From the NCBI GenBank assembly GCA_017302255.1, contig JAFLDV010000001.1, positions 62,001 to 126,000 on the forward strand: a stretch of DNA of 64,000 nucleotides. Direction: 5' to 3'. The translations under genes were made by a program, and so were the position numbers. Positions 1 through 8,713 of the stretch are shown piece by piece (the first letter of the stretch is position 1; every line of letters begins with the position of its first letter). The notes beneath the pieces were generated by a model. That model had not been told where the DNA came from. It was given only the letters and a program-made list of their open reading frames with translations, and did not search any database. Source of the DNA: Gammaproteobacteria bacterium. Its GTDB lineage: Bacteria; Pseudomonadota; Gammaproteobacteria; Enterobacterales; Alteromonadaceae.

Positions 1-213
1 CAGCTACTGACAGTGTCTGGCGAACTCGATTTAATTGATGTGGCGTTTGCTTTAGCCACTGACCAAAAAGCGCAATTTGCTGATTGGTTGGCCGGCAGTC
101 TTGTGCATCGCGTCAGTGATGATGAAGCTATGTATTGGCACGAGCAACAACGCGAGTTATGGGCAGTGGTGATTTCGCCATGGATTTTGGTACAAGATAA
201 ACTACCGCAATAA
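1..213 (+). CDS. DUF2288 family protein, C-terminal part (5' end outside window)
   Basis: The frame is open from the first base and stops with TAA at 211-213, so the gene begins upstream of the window. The visible 70 residues end in WAVVISPWILVQDKLPQ and carry a VSDDEAMYWHEQQ segment, which is the pattern I know from the C-terminus of DUF2288 proteins (about 100 residues, usually ending in a WAVVV-PW-LVQ motif). Function of the family is unknown. A GTG at 13 would be a possible start, but the family is longer and the upstream frame stays open, so I treat it as partial. Confidence 0.75.
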   Translation, partial: QLLTVSGELDLIDVAFALATDQKAQFADWLAGSLVHRVSDDEAMYWHEQQRELWAVVISPWILVQDKLPQ

Positions 214-346
214 AGTCCAAGCCAGAATTATTGCGCTGCAAACCCTCTTCACTATTTCGCAGTATCGAATGGTGTGCACAATCGAGTGGCGCGAAAATTC
301 GAATGGCGCGCAAAATTATCGCATCAGTAGATGCAATTTCCCGCAT

Positions 347-375
347 AAAAAAAGGGGGGAGTAACAGGCTCCCCC
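347..375 (-). terminator. Intrinsic terminator of the candidate small RNA
   Basis: On the minus strand CTCCCCC-type arms (375-369 with 361-355) form seven perfect pairs around a seven-base loop and are followed by seven T (353-347). There is no protein gene on this strand upstream of it that would need it, apart from the decayed frame at 750-967. Confidence 0.8.
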
Positions 376-457
376 GACAAGCGGCAGAAACGCAAAGTAC
401 CAATTTACCGTGGAGCAGATCCCTCTGAAGCCGTGCAAGTAAGGCTGTCGTCCTGAC
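347..457 (-). ncRNA. Candidate Fur-regulated small RNA (RyhB/PrrF-like in logic)
   Basis: On the minus strand a sigma70-like promoter (-35 TTGCAA 493-488, 17-base spacer, -10 TATAGT 470-465) is overlapped by a Fur-type box and followed about 110 bases later by a perfect 7-bp GC-rich hairpin and seven U. The transcript would start near 457 and end near 347. No convincing reading frame lies inside it. The arrangement (Fur site over the promoter, about 110 nt, strong intrinsic terminator, U tail suitable for Hfq) is that of iron-repressed small RNAs of the RyhB or PrrF kind. A short ACGACA...TTGC stretch recalls the RyhB core, but I do not claim homology. Expression is inferred, not shown. Confidence 0.6.
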
Positions 458-464
458 GAAAATA

Positions 465-506
465 ACTATAACTCAGCCAAAAACTAATTGCAAATAATTC
501 TCATTT
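465..506 (-). promoter_or_regulatory. Promoter with overlapping Fur-type box
   Basis: Minus-strand -35 TTGCAA (488-493) and -10 TATAGT (465-470) are separated by 17 bases. The 19-mer AAATGAGAATTATTTGCAA (506-488) covers the -35 element; it has the TGAxAAT-N-ATTxxCA form of a 7-1-7 Fur box (11 of 14 positions). A second 19-mer upstream of tonB in this same window (61134-61152) agrees with it at 17 of 19 positions. Repression of the downstream small RNA by Fur in iron-replete cells is the inference. Confidence 0.65.
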
Positions 507-588
507 AGATAAAAATCATCCCATGTTAGCTGATGAAGTGAGTCGAGCAGGCAGGCCGATACACTGAGTTCACAGGGAGTGCGGCAGG

Positions 589-687
589 ATGATTTGGCAA
601 TTGATATTCTTTCTCGGTGTGCCGTTGGTCGTGGCGTTATTGGTCGAGCTGGCGCTACGGGGGAGTGAACTTAGCAATAGGCTCTGA
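589..687 (+). CDS. Possible 32-residue single-pass membrane protein
   Basis: ATG at 589 opens a 32-codon frame ending in TGA at 685-687. About 24 residues from the N-terminus form one hydrophobic stretch (MIWQLIFFLGVPLVVALLVE) followed by a short polar tail. A GGGAG stretch at 574-578 sits about ten bases before the ATG. Such short hydrophobic frames can arise by chance. No relative is recognised and no operon context supports it. Confidence 0.25.
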   Translation: MIWQLIFFLGVPLVVALLVELALRGSELSNRL

Positions 688-749
688 GCTCTACAGAGCA
701 AGCGAGCTTTGTAGTTTGTAAGCAACAAGCACGACTAGATTTGACGTGT

Positions 750-967
750 CTAGATAGTCCAAAACTCTATTCCCATCACTGCCTGATCATATTTTTCGTA
801 AATTTGCATTGGTAACCTTGCAAGCGTTGTTGGATATGGCATTTTGTTAAACTTTAAACCAGCAGGCTGTGGGTCAAATTTAGACCGGTCAATTGCAACA
901 TAGTCCAAGCCTTTGCAGCGATTTCAGCATATTCAGACAATGCAGCCGAGCCTTTGTCGAAAAACAT
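750..967 (-). pseudogene. Decayed or frameshifted small gene of unknown family
   Basis: On the minus strand an ATG at 967-965 opens MFFDKGSAALSEYAEIAAK and then stops in that frame after 37 codons. If the frame shifts by one base around 912, translation continues as GLDYVAIDRSKFDPQPAGLK and on through KMPYPTTLARLPMQIYEKYD to a TAG at 750-752, about 72 residues in all. The joined product has a natural-looking composition (charged, aromatic and proline residues), which is why I read it as a gene broken by one indel rather than noise. Family not recognised. It diverges from the thioredoxin-like gene at 996. A sequencing error is an alternative. Confidence 0.35.
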
Positions 968-995
968 CAACTTAAACTAAGTAAAACAACAGATC

Positions 996-1397
996 ATGAG
1001 TTATTTAAAACACGACTTCGAAGATGAATTAGCTGAAGCTTTGGCACAAGCTAGAGAGCAGAACAAACAAGTGCTGATTGAGTTTGGCGGAGATTGGTGC
1101 ATCTGGTCGAAGCGGATGGAACGGGTACTAGCAAAGTCGGACATGGACAGATTAATTACTGACAATTTCTTATTTTTACGTTGCTATATGGGTTATGACG
1201 GCGAGCATTATTTTCCGTTTGATAGGATAGATGTACCAAATCTCAAGTCGGTACCATACTTCATTTTACTCAACACCGATTGTGAAGTAGTTGCGTCTAG
1301 CAGTACGGAACAATTTGAATTTTGGCGATTTTACCGCAAAGGCAAGCTCAAAAAGTTCCTGCAACGTTGGGCTGCCAGGAACTACGCAGTTGCGTAG
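996..1397 (+). CDS. Thioredoxin-fold protein with a CxxS site
   Basis: This 133-residue protein has the layout of a cytosolic thioredoxin-like (DUF255/thioredoxin_7 type) protein: an N-terminal helix, VLIEFGGDWCIWSKRMERVL around residues 26-45, and a SVPYFILLNTD segment with the cis-proline around residue 87. The usual CxxC is CIWS, so the second cysteine is replaced by serine; such sites can bind or isomerise but not carry out a normal dithiol redox cycle. There is no signal peptide. The ribosome-binding site is weak. It stands alone between a decayed frame and the glmS regulator, and its last codons lie inside a perfect palindrome. Confidence 0.7.
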   Translation: MSYLKHDFEDELAEALAQAREQNKQVLIEFGGDWCIWSKRMERVLAKSDMDRLITDNFLFLRCYMGYDGEHYFPFDRIDVPNLKSVPYFILLNTDCEVVASSSTEQFEFWRFYRKGKLKKFLQRWAARNYAVA

Positions 1398-1401
1398 TTC
1401 C
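1378..1401 (+). terminator. Palindrome overlapping the stop codon of the thioredoxin-like gene
   Basis: GGAACTACGCA (1378-1388) and TGCGTAGTTCC (1391-1401) form 11 perfect pairs with two bases between them, and the TAG stop (1395-1397) lies in the right arm. No T-run follows, so it is at best a weak terminator or a 3'-end stabilising hairpin. Confidence 0.4.
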
Positions 1402-1430
1402 GTTCAATACAGCACCAACCGAAATATTCG

Positions 1431-1475
1431 TTGCATTTATCTTTCACTTAGTTAGAATATCTTTCGAAACGAAAG
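1431..1475 (+). promoter_or_regulatory. Promoter and candidate DeoR-type operator for the regulator-glmS operon
   Basis: A -35-like TTGCAT (1431-1436), 16-base spacer and -10-like TAGAAT (1453-1458) precede the operon. Over the expected start point lies the perfect inverted repeat CTTTCGAAACGAAAG (1461-1475), and a further ACGAAG copy follows near 1488. CGAAA/TTTCG repeats are typical operators of DeoR-family proteins (AgaR, GatR and relatives), so autorepression by the encoded regulator is likely by inference. Confidence 0.5.
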
Positions 1476-1533
1476 TTAGTCGGTAAAACGAAGACTAATC
1501 ACCGCAACTGTAATCTTGCTGAGCGTGCAACGG

Positions 1534-2325
1534 ATGAATAAACGCAATACCCAACAACGACGTCGCGCCATTTTGGATTTACTAGAAATCCAAGGTGAGG
1601 TCAGTGTTGATGAGCTCGCCGCGCAGTTTAGTACCTCAGAAGTCACCATCCGCAAAGATTTAACTGCCTTAGAAGACAATGGTTTATTGTTACGTCGTTA
1701 CGGCGGGGCTGTGCAGTTGCCACACGAATTCATGGCAGAACCTGTCCTTGAGAAAATCTCCGAGCGCAAACAAGCACTGGCCAAAGCCGCTGCGAGCTTA
1801 ATTCGTGATCATTATCGCATTATCATCGACAGTGGCAGCACTACTGCCGCATTATTGCCAGAGCTTTCGGCGAAACAAGGTTTGGTGGTGATGACCAACT
1901 CGTTATTTATCGCCAATAGCTTACGAGAATTAGAACATGAGCCCAAATTGCTGATGACCGGCGGCAGTTGGGACGCGCAGTCAGAGTCATTTCAAGGACA
2001 ACTGGCAGAACAGGTGCTCCGCGCCTATGATTTTGATCAGCTGTTTATTGGTGCCGATGGCATTGATTTGCAACGCGGCACTACTACGTTTAACGAGCTA
2101 ACGAGCCTCAGCAGGGTGATGGCAGAAGTAGCGCGTGAAGTCGTGGTGATGGTCGAATCCGATAAAATTGGTCGCAAAATTCATAATTTAGAACTGCCGT
2201 GGACGTCGATTAAAATCCTGGTGACAGACGATAAGTTACCCGACACGGCAAAAAGGCAAATAGAACAGCAGGGCGTGCGAGTGATCTGCGTCCCTGTACA
2301 ACTTCATACGGAAACTCCGGAGTAA
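1534..2325 (+). CDS. DeoR-family transcriptional regulator, linked to glmS
   Basis: About 263 residues. The N-terminal winged helix-turn-helix is clear ([20 protein letters not shown], then [20 protein letters not shown] and the RRYGGAV signature, residues about 8-62), followed by the DeoR sugar-phosphate sensor domain ([13 protein letters not shown], the loop [13 protein letters not shown]). The ATG at 1534 gives the usual MNKRN N-terminus; a TTG at 1516 is the only longer choice. The stop is two bases before glmS, so the two form one operon. By family knowledge it should sense a phosphorylated sugar; here an amino sugar phosphate such as glucosamine-6-phosphate is a reasonable inference. 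Confidence 0.85.
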   Translation: MNKRNTQQRRRAILDLLEIQGEVSVDELAAQFSTSEVTIRKDLTALEDNGLLLRRYGGAVQLPHEFMAEPVLEKISERKQALAKAAASLIRDHYRIIIDSGSTTAALLPELSAKQGLVVMTNSLFIANSLRELEHEPKLLMTGGSWDAQSESFQGQLAEQVLRAYDFDQLFIGADGIDLQRGTTTFNELTSLSRVMAEVAREVVVMVESDKIGRKIHNLELPWTSIKILVTDDKLPDTAKRQIEQQGVRVICVPVQLHTETPE

Positions 2326-2327
2326 AT

Positions 2328-4157
2328 ATGTGTGGAATAGTTGGCGCAGTTGCGCAACGTGATGTGGTCGAAATTTTGGTTGAAGGTCTGCGCCGCTTAG
2401 AATACCGCGGTTATGACTCAGCCGGTGTTGCCGTGGTGAGCCCAACTGGCGAACTGCAACGCATCCGTCGTCTGGGTAAAGTGAAAGAGCTGGCGGACGC
2501 AGTGAAGTTAACGCCAACTCCAGGCGGCACTGGTATCGCACACACGCGCTGGGCAACTCACGGCGAGCCATCTGAGCGTAACGCGCATCCGCACGTTTCT
2601 GACAAAATCTCTGTGGTGCATAACGGTATCATCGAAAACCACGGCCCACTGCGCACTGCATTAAAAGCTAAAGGTTATGTGTTTAATTCAGACACTGACA
2701 CTGAAGTTATCGCGCATTTAGTGGAAGAAGAGTTAAAAACTGCCGAGTCATTGTTAGTGGCAGTGCAACGTGCCGTGAAACAATTTAACGGCGCTTATGG
2801 CACTGTGTTAATGGACAAAACCGACCCAAGCCGTTTAGTTGTTGCGCGCTCTGGTAGCCCATTAGTCATTGGTTTAGGCATTGGCGAAAACTTCATTGCG
2901 TCTGACCAATTAGCGCTGTTGCCAGTGACTCGTCGTTTCATGTTCTTAGAAGAAGGCGATGTTGCCGAAATCACTCGCACTAGCGTGAAGATTTTTGACA
3001 AACAAGGCAACCCAGTTGAGCGCGTGGCTCATGAGTCAAACGTGAGCTATGACGCTGGCGATAAAGGCCAATACCGTCACTTCATGTTAAAAGAAATTTA
3101 TGAACAACCATTTGCTATCAACAACACCTTAGAAGGCCGTTTAAGTGCCGAATCGGTGATGGATGAGACTTTTGGTAATGGCGCTGCAGAATTATTCAAG
3201 AAAGTGAAGCACGTGCAAATCGTCGCTTGTGGTACTTCTTACCACTCAGGCATGGTTGCGCGTTATTGGTTAGAGTCGTTAGGCGGCATTTCTTGTAACG
3301 TTGAAATCGCTTCTGAATTCCGTTACCGCAAATCTTTTGTGCAGCCAAACAGCCTGTTAGTCAGCATTTCACAATCTGGTGAAACGGCAGATACCTTAGC
3401 GGCGCTGCGCCTGGCGAAAGAAGCCGGTTATGTGGGTAGCTTAACTATTTGTAACGTGGCTGGTTCATCATTAGTGCGTGAATCAGACTTAGCCTTTATG
3501 ACGCGCGCTGGCGCTGAAATTGGCGTGGCATCAACCAAAGCTTTCACCACGCAATTGGTTGGTTTAGCAATGTTGACGCTGGCAATTGGTAAATACAATG
3601 GCCTGACTGCAGCACAGCAAAAAGACATGGTTGAAGCGTTAAGATCACTGCCAGCCAAACTGGAAGAGACGCTGAAACTGGCTGCTAGCATCGAAACATT
3701 GGCGGAAGAGTTTGCCGACAAACACCATTCATTGTTCTTGGGTCGTGGCGATCAATACCCAATCGCGATGGAAGGTGCACTGAAGTTAAAAGAAATTTCT
3801 TACATCCACGCTGAAGCTTATGCCGCAGGCGAGCTGAAACATGGTCCATTAGCGTTAATTGATGCGCAAATGCCAATCATCGTGGTGGCACCAAACAACG
3901 AACTGTTGGAAAAGCTGCAATCAAACGTGGAAGAAGTGCGCGCACGCGGCGGTATTCTGTATGTGTTCGCTGATGTCGATTCACACTTCAAATCTGATGC
4001 CACGCAACGCGTTGTGAACGTGCCACACGTCCACCCGCTAATTGCACCAATCATCTACACCATTCCGCTGCAGTTACTGAGCTACTACGTCGCTATCATC
4101 AAAGGCACTGACGTTGACCAGCCACGTAACTTAGCAAAATCGGTTACTGTAGAGTAA
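2328..4157 (+). CDS. glmS: Glutamine--fructose-6-phosphate aminotransferase (isomerising)
   Basis: A full-length 609-residue GlmS. It makes glucosamine-6-phosphate from fructose-6-phosphate and glutamine, the first step toward UDP-GlcNAc for peptidoglycan and LPS. The N-terminal nucleophile is Cys2 ([12 protein letters not shown]), with the class II amidotransferase residues in [23 protein letters not shown] and HNGIIENH. Two SIS sugar-isomerase domains follow ([23 protein letters not shown], and [20 protein letters not shown]), ending in the conserved [19 protein letters not shown] precedes the ATG. It is the second gene of the operon and is followed by an intrinsic terminator. Confidence 0.98.
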   Translation: MCGIVGAVAQRDVVEILVEGLRRLEYRGYDSAGVAVVSPTGELQRIRRLGKVKELADAVKLTPTPGGTGIAHTRWATHGEPSERNAHPHVSDKISVVHNGIIENHGPLRTALKAKGYVFNSDTDTEVIAHLVEEELKTAESLLVAVQRAVKQFNGAYGTVLMDKTDPSRLVVARSGSPLVIGLGIGENFIASDQLALLPVTRRFMFLEEGDVAEITRTSVKIFDKQGNPVERVAHESNVSYDAGDKGQYRHFMLKEIYEQPFAINNTLEGRLSAESVMDETFGNGAAELFKKVKHVQIVACGTSYHSGMVARYWLESLGGISCNVEIASEFRYRKSFVQPNSLLVSISQSGETADTLAALRLAKEAGYVGSLTICNVAGSSLVRESDLAFMTRAGAEIGVASTKAFTTQLVGLAMLTLAIGKYNGLTAAQQKDMVEALRSLPAKLEETLKLAASIETLAEEFADKHHSLFLGRGDQYPIAMEGALKLKEISYIHAEAYAAGELKHGPLALIDAQMPIIVVAPNNELLEKLQSNVEEVRARGGILYVFADVDSHFKSDATQRVVNVPHVHPLIAPIIYTIPLQLLSYYVAIIKGTDVDQPRNLAKSVTVE

Positions 4158-4184
4158 GTTATTGGTTTTATTGGGTAAAAATTC

Positions 4185-4209
4185 AAAGGCGCCTATTGGC
4201 GCCTTTTTT
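4185..4209 (+). terminator. Intrinsic terminator after glmS
   Basis: AAAGGCGCC (4185-4193), loop TATT, then GGCGCCTTTTTT (4198-4209): nine pairs with a run of T, 28 bases after the glmS stop. Confidence 0.9.
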
Positions 4210-4560
4210 GTATGTTGGAAGTTAGCTTTGAAGCTAGATGGCAGTGTGAATTTGCCTGCAGTCCGTTTGGCAAAATTTCCTTGAGCTTTTAACTGTGGTA
4301 TAAAAAACATTCATTGAATAGGTTTAAAAGTGTATGCCCGTGATTAATGTAAAAATCACTATAAGTGACCAGTGACCATCCGCTGCAATCCTTGCTTACC
4401 ACAAATTTCACCCATATATGCCTGCAATTAGCAGTGGTAAGTCAATCGCTAGAATGAGAGAAAACCGGAAATGGCGGTCGGCCTTCAATATTGTTTTTCT
4501 TGCAATGGTTCAAAAAAACAGCAGAGCAAATTGCATGGTTATTTTTACTTTGGTTGAATT
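4210..4560. other. Intergenic stretch without a convincing gene
   Basis: About 350 AT-rich bases between the glmS terminator and the next gene. A TATAAA element near 4301-4307 could be a -10 box. ATG at 4334 opens only 13 codons. A 25-codon frame at 4505-4582 ends in TGA overlapping a TTG of the next gene (TTGA), which could couple translation, but it has no ribosome-binding site. Nothing else is supported. Confidence 0.4.
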
Positions 4561-5499
4561 TTGGTGGATAGAAGGAGCTTGAAAATTAAACTTTTTGATG
4601 ACGATGAAGTAACAGATAAAGCTTATATAAATATCAAGAATGGTCTTTACTGGCTTTCCCCACCAGATTTAGCCAGAACACATGTCGAAGAATTGTATAG
4701 TGAAACTAAGCATCTTCTAGATAAGAAATTCCATAAGCAGCTTAAATATGATTTTTATGCTTGCTATGCGGAAATGTATTTTGCGGCTGCACTTCAAAGC
4801 AGGTGCGGTTATCACCTTACCCATCCTTCCGACAAAGGTTTAGATTTTTATATCCCTGAACTAAATTGTTGGGTTGAAGTTGTCAACGCCACCGACGGAG
4901 ATCCTGGTAAATTTGACTCCATACCTCCAATCGTTTTCGAGCAATACTCGGGATATCCTGAGGATAAAGTGATATTAAGACTCGCAAACGCAATCAGTGT
5001 AAAGTTCAAAAAAATTAGGTCTGATTTGGAAAGACATTTGTTAAAACCAGATCAGCCTATCGTACTTTGTTTAAGTGGTGGTGGTCTTTCAGAAAGAATA
5101 CCCATGTATCCTGAAGGAGGGTTTCCTCAAATAGTGAAAGCGCTACTGCCTGTTGGCGATCTAAAACTCTGGCTGGCCAGAGATAGTCGACAAGTTGTAT
5201 CCAAGGAATTCGTTTATAAAGGGCACGTGCACAAATCAAACGGTTCAGCCGTCAGCACAGAATGCTTTTTGGATGAAGCAAACCGTTACATAAGCGCGGT
5301 GATCTTTTCATATGCCAACCCGGGTATGCCAGTCGAGAGATCTCAAAGAGGCTGCGACTTTTATACAGTGCATAATCCCTTAGCTGCAAATCCCTTACCG
5401 AATGGATTTATAACTTGTGGTCTTGAATATACCGTTATACTAAATGAAGAATTGGTGATTATTAATCCACCCATATCTCATGAAAGGAATGACGCTTAA
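4561..5499 (+). CDS. Orphan protein with a possible PD-(D/E)xK nuclease-like core
   Basis: A soluble protein of about 306-312 residues with no recognised family. Residues about 70-115 read as a helix (YDFYACYAEMYFAAAL) followed by DKGLDFYIPELNCWVEVVNA; a conserved D, a short hairpin and an E in a V-E-V strand is the arrangement of PD-(D/E)xK nucleases, but the usual lysine is absent, so this is tentative. The start is uncertain: TTG 4561 or GTG 4564 are upstream choices, and the strong AGAAGGAG at 4570-4577 points to an initiation site just after it (TTG 4579 or a rare ATT 4585). Composition is clearly more AT-rich than neighbouring genes, suggesting transfer. Confidence 0.65.
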   Translation: MVDRRSLKIKLFDDDEVTDKAYINIKNGLYWLSPPDLARTHVEELYSETKHLLDKKFHKQLKYDFYACYAEMYFAAALQSRCGYHLTHPSDKGLDFYIPELNCWVEVVNATDGDPGKFDSIPPIVFEQYSGYPEDKVILRLANAISVKFKKIRSDLERHLLKPDQPIVLCLSGGGLSERIPMYPEGGFPQIVKALLPVGDLKLWLARDSRQVVSKEFVYKGHVHKSNGSAVSTECFLDEANRYISAVIFSYANPGMPVERSQRGCDFYTVHNPLAANPLPNGFITCGLEYTVILNEELVIINPPISHERNDA

Positions 5500-5610
5500 A
5501 TCATACTGGTAAATTACTACTAATTCTGGACAACCAGCCTTTAGAAAGTAACCATACAAAGCCAAAAATCACTTAACCCCTTAACCAATCCCGATTGAAG
5601 GAACAAGCGG

Positions 5611-6657
5611 ATGACTCTTTTTGCCTTTTTGGCGCTTGCCCTAGCGATTTGTAGCCTTGGATTCGTGTTAAGAATCGAGCCGCGTCAAAGTCATACTGAC
5701 GCTAACAGTAACCACTTGGTTGACTCCAGCTTGACGGCAATAAGCTTGGCCACAACAAGCTTGGCTGCAATAAACTTCACAGTGCCACTTCGTCTGCCAA
5801 TCTTCTCGTTAGTGTTTGCAGCCCTTGCGTTGGTAATGGCGCTTTTTGCGTCGTTGCTGACTGCTGGTGCCGCGCTTTGGTGTGTTTTATTGCTGTTGCT
5901 GGCGCTGTGGCTAAATACTTCGCAATCTTCTGCGATTGTCCGCAGTGTGGGTTTTATCTTGTTTGCGCTGTTGGCACTTGCTGGGGCGCTGCATTTGATC
6001 CCAGGTTTTGCCAACCCGCTGTTGGTTGATGCGCAGTTGCTTACTCCCGATGCGATTGCCTATACCTTGTACGCCAATTTTGATAAAGGCTGGGCAGGGT
6101 ACTGTTTGCTATTGGCGATTTGGCCAAACCAAAACCAGCACCAAAATCAGCACGAAAACCAAATTGCTGGACCCATACAAATAGCTAGACAGACACACTC
6201 GCAACATTTAGCCAGTCTGTATTGGCGTGGCTTTTGGCCGGTGTGGCCTTGGACCGTGCTCGCTGCGTTGGGTTTGGCGCTCTGCTTACACCTTTTGCAA
6301 TTCGTGCCGAAATGGCCAGATTTTGCGCTGCAATTTATTTTTTGTAATTTGCTACTGACCTGCGTTGCCGAGGAAGCATTCTTTCGCGGTTTGTTGCAAC
6401 GCCCACTGTATCAATGGCTTAGTCAGCGCGGGTTTAGCGACAATCAGGCCGCTTGGTGCGCTATTGTTGTTGTCAGCATTATATTTGGACTCGCGCATTT
6501 GGCTGGCGGCTTTGCTTATGCGCTAGTGGCCACAGTTGCAAGTATTGGCTATGGCTGGGCTTACCATCGCAGTGGGCGGATTGAAGTTGCGATTGTGGCG
6601 CACGCAGCGCTGAATGTCGTGCATCTAACCTTGTTTACTTATCCGATGCTGGGCTAG
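5611..6657 (+). CDS. CPBP family intramembrane metalloprotease
   Basis: A 348-residue polytopic membrane protein of the CAAX-protease/bacteriocin-processing (CPBP, Abi) family. The three family motifs are intact near the C-terminus: EEAFFRG (E254, E255, R259), FGLAH (H296) and HAALN (H331, N335). These residues form the intramembrane catalytic centre in known relatives. Six or more hydrophobic segments precede and surround them. The N-terminal half carries a low-complexity polar loop rich in Asn, Gln and His around residues 172-200. GAAGGA lies about ten bases before the ATG. It is a single gene; the substrate cannot be told from context. Confidence 0.88.
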   Translation: MTLFAFLALALAICSLGFVLRIEPRQSHTDANSNHLVDSSLTAISLATTSLAAINFTVPLRLPIFSLVFAALALVMALFASLLTAGAALWCVLLLLLALWLNTSQSSAIVRSVGFILFALLALAGALHLIPGFANPLLVDAQLLTPDAIAYTLYANFDKGWAGYCLLLAIWPNQNQHQNQHENQIAGPIQIARQTHSQHLASLYWRGFWPVWPWTVLAALGLALCLHLLQFVPKWPDFALQFIFCNLLLTCVAEEAFFRGLLQRPLYQWLSQRGFSDNQAAWCAIVVVSIIFGLAHLAGGFAYALVATVASIGYGWAYHRSGRIEVAIVAHAALNVVHLTLFTYPMLG

Positions 6658-6755
6658 CTTACAAGCGGTGTCACTGAGCTAAAGCAGAGTTGTACCAGTG
6701 AGTGATCATTTGTCGCAAGTGCGCTGGACACAAGAGTGGTTTTCATCAATAAAAA

Positions 6756-6786
6756 GTCCAGTGTTGCTGTGATCAGCACACTGGAC
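6756..6786. terminator. Bidirectional hairpin between convergent genes
   Basis: GTCCAGTGT-T-GCTG (6756-6769) pairs with CAGCACACTGGAC (6774-6786), 13 pairs with one bulged base and a TGAT loop. Five A precede it (a T-run for the minus strand) and TTTC follows. It separates the convergent CPBP protease and chemoreceptor genes. Confidence 0.75.
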
Positions 6787-6814
6787 TTTCATTCAACGCA
6801 ACTTCGCAAACACC

Positions 6815-8410
6815 CTAATGTCTAAATAGTTCCGCCGTTTGCCGCAGTTGACCAGCAAGATCGGTCAATGAACCGCTGGTCGCAGCCACATCTAGGTTGG
6901 CTGTTGATACTGAATTGCCATGCTGTTCGAGCGCCAAAATTTCATGGCGTAGCTGCTGTGCGGTTTGCTGCGAATGATTGGCTAAATCTGCAGCCTGCTG
7001 GCTGACTTTTGCTAAGTCTAAAATCACACTGCGACCGCCTTCGAGGGTTTGCACCAATTGACTCGCGAGTTCCACCGATTTTTGCGCGGTTTCGCGGTTT
7101 AAGTGCATGTTTGCGACAGCGCCTTGGATGGAATTAACGATATTCGCCAGCATGGTGTTAATTTCTACCGTTGATTGTTGCGTACGCACTGCCAAGGTGC
7201 GGACTTCGTCGGCAACCACGGCAAAGCCGCGGCCTGATTCACCGGCACGCGCCGCTTCAATCGCGGCATTCAGTGCTAATAAGTTGGTTTGTGAAGCAAT
7301 TTCGGCGATGGTGTTGACCACGCCAGAGACTTGATCGCCGGTTGCCTGCAGTGTCAGCAGCATATTGGAGGTTGTCTCCATGTCGTTCGATAATTGGCTG
7401 ATGCTGGCGGAAGTGCTCAGCACTGCCGATTGGCTTTGCGACATTGATTCTGCGCCAGCTTGGGCAGCACCTGCAGCATGACTAGAGCGACTGACACTTT
7501 CTTCCATTTGCTGCTCAAGTTGCGACATGCTTTGCACCAGCACGCCCAACTTTTGTTGCAACAGATCGATGGAATTGGAGGATTGTCGTGAGCTACCTGC
7601 TAAAGTGCCGACCGCCCCGTGAATGCCTGAAATGGCTTGATGCATTTCAATAATACCATCGCGAAATACACTCAGTAGGTGATTGACACTGCCAGCGACA
7701 TTATTGATTTCAAAAACATTATTAGTCTCCAAAACCTTAGTTAAATCCCGTGCGCTAGCAATCTGACCAAGCGAACCGGATAAGCGGACAATAGGCTGTG
7801 CGATTTGCTGTTGCGCTCGCATCGAGAAGGCAACAGCAACAACCAAAATCAGCACCAATAAACTAATGACGGTGGAGGTGCTATTCGATAGTGCATTATT
7901 AATCAGTCCGGTATTGGTTTTGGCTTCTTGAGTGATCCGAGAGGACAGCCCCTCGACCGCTTTATTAAACACACCAGCTTGTTGGTTGATGGCTGCCAAT
8001 TGCTGCCGCGCCGCATCCCAGTCAACTGAAGCTGCTTGCATTAAACTATTGAGTTCTGAGAGCTTTTGCCCTAATGCTCGATATTCTGACTTCACGCTAT
8101 CACTTTGAAATTTCGCCAAAGCCAACTGCTGTTTATCAACTTCAGCGTCGATGTTCGCTTGCACTGCGGAAAACTGCTGGGGAGTGATGGTGGTGCCATA
8201 CAGCTCGTAGCCAGTAAGCACCAGCTGTTTTGCTGAACTTTGCAGAGAGTTGACCGTTTGCATCGCCGGTAACGACTGTTCGACAAAGCTATTTACTTCG
8301 AGCGTGACTTTGTTATTGCTCTTCACCAGAAACACGGCGGCGATGATGGTTGCCATCAGGATGGCGGCATAACCGATAAAGATCTTACTTTTGATAGAAC
8401 CTGTATTCAT
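6815..8410 (-). CDS. Methyl-accepting chemotaxis protein
   Basis: A 531-residue chemoreceptor. A first membrane helix lies at residues about 9-27 ([20 protein letters not shown]), then a helical periplasmic sensor of about 145 residues, a second helix near 180-200, a HAMP linker, and the cytoplasmic signalling domain. The hairpin tip is [20 protein letters not shown] followed by [17 protein letters not shown], the highly conserved CheA/CheW contact region. The sensor domain is all-helical (four-helix-bundle type), so the ligand is unknown. No other chemotaxis gene is nearby. Confidence 0.95.
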   Translation of the reverse strand: MNTGSIKSKIFIGYAAILMATIIAAVFLVKSNNKVTLEVNSFVEQSLPAMQTVNSLQSSAKQLVLTGYELYGTTITPQQFSAVQANIDAEVDKQQLALAKFQSDSVKSEYRALGQKLSELNSLMQAASVDWDAARQQLAAINQQAGVFNKAVEGLSSRITQEAKTNTGLINNALSNSTSTVISLLVLILVVAVAFSMRAQQQIAQPIVRLSGSLGQIASARDLTKVLETNNVFEINNVAGSVNHLLSVFRDGIIEMHQAISGIHGAVGTLAGSSRQSSNSIDLLQQKLGVLVQSMSQLEQQMEESVSRSSHAAGAAQAGAESMSQSQSAVLSTSASISQLSNDMETTSNMLLTLQATGDQVSGVVNTIAEIASQTNLLALNAAIEAARAGESGRGFAVVADEVRTLAVRTQQSTVEINTMLANIVNSIQGAVANMHLNRETAQKSVELASQLVQTLEGGRSVILDLAKVSQQAADLANHSQQTAQQLRHEILALEQHGNSVSTANLDVAATSGSLTDLAGQLRQTAELFRH

Positions 8411-8713
8411 CTGCTAGCCCTTTCTGTCATGTGCACTCAACTGACTATAGACCAGGAATGTCTGTTTATTCTTTCACCATCTGATAGAAATAAATAATTC
8501 ACGGATTTAGCAATTTTTATGAAATGAAAACGCGCATGCGTTGGTCTTGTCGCTTGAGATGTTATGGCGACGCTCAAGGTCAGCGTAATTGTTGCGTCTA
8601 TCGTGAAGTCAACAAGCGCAGCACACCTCATCACTAAAATGAGCGTGGGCGGCAGAAACTTAATTTAATTATGACGAGGCAACCGATTTAGCTCGGGGCT
8701 TCGGAGGCAAACC
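8411..8713. other. Divergent intergenic region, chemoreceptor / thioredoxin
   Basis: About 300 bases that must hold the promoters of both divergent units. I see the GGAGG ribosome-binding site at about 8703-8708 for the downstream gene and a CTTGAG...CTCAAG inverted repeat near 8551-8577, but no clear sigma70 or sigma28 promoter and no gene. Confidence 0.4.

Noticed and set aside
128..403. 91-codon minus-strand frame across the end of the DUF2288 gene
   Set aside because: It overlaps the coding end of DUF2288 and the small RNA terminator, lacks a ribosome-binding site and has no protein-like pattern.
4334..4375. Short frame MPVINVKITISDQ that resembles the N-terminus of a 4-oxalocrotonate tautomerase
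   Set aside because: It stops after 13 codons and neither other frame continues the family pattern, so the match is too short to call even a pseudogene.
4505..4582. 25-codon leader frame overlapping the start of the AT-rich orphan gene as TTGA
   Set aside because: There is no ribosome-binding site and the start of the downstream gene is itself uncertain, so a coupled leader peptide is only a possibility.
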